Assembly: GCA_905182985.1 (NCBI GenBank)
Contig: CAJJDN010000135.1
Location: 205,411-269,410, forward strand
Origin: Paramecium sonneborni
Taxonomy: Eukaryota; Ciliophora; Oligohymenophorea; Peniculida; Parameciidae
Length of the DNA stretch: 64,000 nt
Direction of reading: 5' to 3'
In this document: in pieces, positions 62,490 to 64,000 of the stretch
How positions within the stretch are numbered: position 1 is the stretch's first letter
How the letters are laid out: each line of letters starts with the position of its first letter
Position numbers and translations under genes: made by a program
Notes under the pieces: generated by a model
What the model saw: only the letters and a program-made list of their open reading frames with translations
Told to the model about the DNA's origin: nothing
Database searches by the model: none

Positions 62490-63827
62490 TCAAATTTACA
62501 TCTTCTATTGAAACAGTTTCTCAAATACCACTCCAGGCCCTGAAGGATCTTAAAAGTGCTGCAATCTCAAATGATTTCTTTAATATTTTATGATATCTTA
62601 CTTGTTGTATTCCCTTACATCTTTACATCCTTATAGGCCTTTAAGGTATTTGAGTAAAGACTCTAGTTCTCGATCCTCCTTGTTATCATAAAATGGAATG
62701 ATAGGTATTCCATTCTCCAATTGCCAAGCGTAGGAATAAGAAGCATTATCCACCAAAACTAGTTGACTCAATGGTCTATCGAAAATTCTAAGATCCTTTG
62801 TATACATGCCTCCAGTGGTCATTATACAATTATCTCTATATAGACTATGAGAAAAAAGTGTCTTTTAGGGATCCAGATGTTCAATAACTTTTTAAGCATA
62901 GCAGGGATGGGAAGCTGTAAAGACTATCAATTCGAAATCATTCACAAGCAATTCTAATAACTTTACAACTCCAGGTCTAATATTTATGCCTGCCTTAATA
63001 GTTTCCTGGGGAGACACCTGAATCGATAATATGATATCACTTGGTATCGCTAAACTCTCATTGCAATGGACCAAAGTCTCATCAAGATCAAATACTATTG
63101 TAATCTTATCTAATAATAAATTAGAGATTATATGATTACTTTTGTAGCAGTCCTTCTATTTCAACCGTACTTATTTATTTTGTAAATCATTTGGATCAAC
63201 TGGTTGTAAGTATGATGCAACATAGATTCCTTGATAAGTCTAAAAAAAGTGTTCCCTATACATTCGACTAAAGTAATCATCCGTCAATGGCTTTGAGAAT
63301 GCATTCTTGACTTTTGTTAAGTAGTATTCTTGAGATTCGCCTTATAATTTTTAAGTGCTCTCAAAATACTTATTTACACTCAAACTCCCCTTTCCAGTAC
63401 TTTTAGGTGTCACCTATTGAGATTAAGTCTTTGGCTTTTGAAATAATGCTGTTTGAAGCTTTTGTAAAATCAAATCCTTGCTTTGACCCATTGATTACTG
63501 AGGACGATGATGAGGTTTCTTTTCAGTTGATGGTCTATATGATTAAGTTCCTGTAGGTGTAGGTGGCTTAATTGGAACGTTGATATCTAAAGTAGGTGAT
63601 ACTTTGGTCACTAACTGGCTTAGAATTTTGGATGATTGAGTCGGAGAAATTATTGGACTCATAATCTTTCCTTCCTTCTTTTTGAGTAACTAAAAGTATT
63701 TCTAAATTGCTGCATTCACTTCTGAATTGCTTAGTTTCTTAGCTGATGATTCTCGATTAGGCTGAAATTTTTATAGCAAATTATTCTTTGAGAGATTGGA
63801 ATCCATTTAATATCGTTGTTGTTTCAT
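62490..63827 (-). CDS. FCP1/SCP-type (NLI-interacting factor) HAD phosphatase
   Basis: 437 residues if a 24-nt intron near 62590 is spliced, 445 if not. The frame is otherwise uninterrupted. The N-terminal 240 residues are basic, polar and disordered (MKQQRYQMDSNLSKNN; proline/serine stretches). The C-terminal domain starts IVFDLDETLVH, the DxDxT nucleophile motif of this family. It continues INIRPGVVKLLELL, ELIVFTASH, LFSHSLYRDNC, KDLRIFDRP, LVLVDNASYSYAWQ and NGIPIIPFYDN. Members dephosphorylate serines of the RNA polymerase II C-terminal domain and other targets. It diverges from the next gene with only 13 bp between ATGs, unless translation starts at an internal ATG (MDSNL). Confidence 0.92.
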
Positions 63828-63840
63828 ATATTTTAAATTT

Positions 63841-64000
63841 ATGGCAACCTAATTGAAAGGTTAACCTATGATTTAATATTAATATTGTTCATTTAATTCT
63901 ATCGTACATCCTCCATCGGCTATATCATATGATAATGCAATTATCTAATGCGACTTGTAGGAGCATGAAAAATTGTATTTGGGAGTTTAGTAAATTTTGC
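63841..64000 (+). CDS. Start of a further gene (3' part outside window)
   Basis: An ATG at 63841 opens a frame that uses TAA/TAG as glutamine for 53 codons to the window edge (MATQLKGQPMIQYQY, then IVHPPSAISYDNAIIQCDL). The high content of C, H, P and D residues makes chance unlikely. Too short to assign a family. Confidence 0.6.

Noticed and set aside
1..64000. Bacterial or mitochondrial origin, CRISPR arrays, tRNA or rRNA genes
   Set aside because: Short GT-AG introns, TAA/TAG as Gln and eukaryotic genes rule out bacteria. Paramecium mitochondria read TGA as Trp and keep TAA as stop, the opposite of this. No spaced palindromic repeats or GC-rich RNA genes were seen.

Overview
The window looks like macronuclear DNA of a ciliate, most probably a Paramecium species. 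Three things in the sequence say so. Long reading frames only make sense if TAA and TAG are read as glutamine and TGA is the only stop. The frames are joined by tiny AT-rich introns of about 18-35 nt, nearly all GT...AG and most ending TAG. One gene (28659-29788, minus) is a recognisable trichocyst matrix protein, a secretory-granule protein of Paramecium. Gene spacing is tight (13-100 bp in many places) and AT content is very high. A standard-code ORF search is therefore misleading here; all calls below come from re-reading the frames with TGA-only stops and splicing the short introns. For most spliced models the exon lengths sum to whole codons.

Layout, left to right. 1-3671 (-): secreted repeat protein, running off the left edge. 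3672-6840: AT-rich block with no clear gene. 6841-15117 (+): giant cysteine-rich, REJ/GPS-type membrane protein resembling polycystin-1, with an apparent frameshifted continuation to 16054. 17467-18418 (+): 3-hydroxyacyl-CoA dehydrogenase. 19251-20055 (+): unknown. 20785-21366 (+): DJ-1/PfpI protein. 21680-22776 (-): CK1-like kinase. 23138-23703 (+): unknown. 25670-26657 (-): starch-binding-domain protein. 26833-28596 (+): copine. 28659-29788 (-): trichocyst matrix protein. 31876-32973 (-): unknown. 33099-34483 (+): AP-3 mu. 34509-37548 (+): coiled-coil protein. 37842-39978 (-): NIMA-related kinase. 39994-40706 (-): zinc-binding protein. 41784-42967 (-): TGS1-like methyltransferase relic. 43264-45265 (-): Utp14. 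45310-47905 (-): ankyrin protein. 47979-49493 (-): TPR membrane protein. 50274-52793 (+): hybrid histidine kinase. 52893-53880 (-): La-related protein. 53995-59013 (+): CFAP61 homologue with many broken frames. 59048-62097 (-): cyclic-nucleotide phosphodiesterase. 62094-62384 (-): small unknown gene. 62490-63827 (-): FCP/SCP-type phosphatase. 63841-64000 (+): start of a further gene.

The window is a scaffold, not one contiguous read-out. Five single N characters (16354, 25429, 30691, 36062, 56412) each sit between two direct copies of about 1.2 kb. These are contig ends that overlap but were joined instead of merged. They create false partial gene duplicates and break the reading frame of the coiled-coil gene. 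One pair differs by a TA-bounded 30-bp insertion, the signature expected of an internal eliminated sequence (IES) kept in one version of the locus.

The genes are unrelated housekeeping, signalling and ciliate-specific functions, as expected for a eukaryotic chromosome; nothing here is an operon. The most interesting items are the possible IES, the TGS1 relic that lost its SAM-binding and catalytic motifs, the CFAP61 homologue with about ten frame breaks, the frameshifted polycystin-like receptor, and a zinc-binding gene that needs either a 15-nt intron or read-through of TGA.
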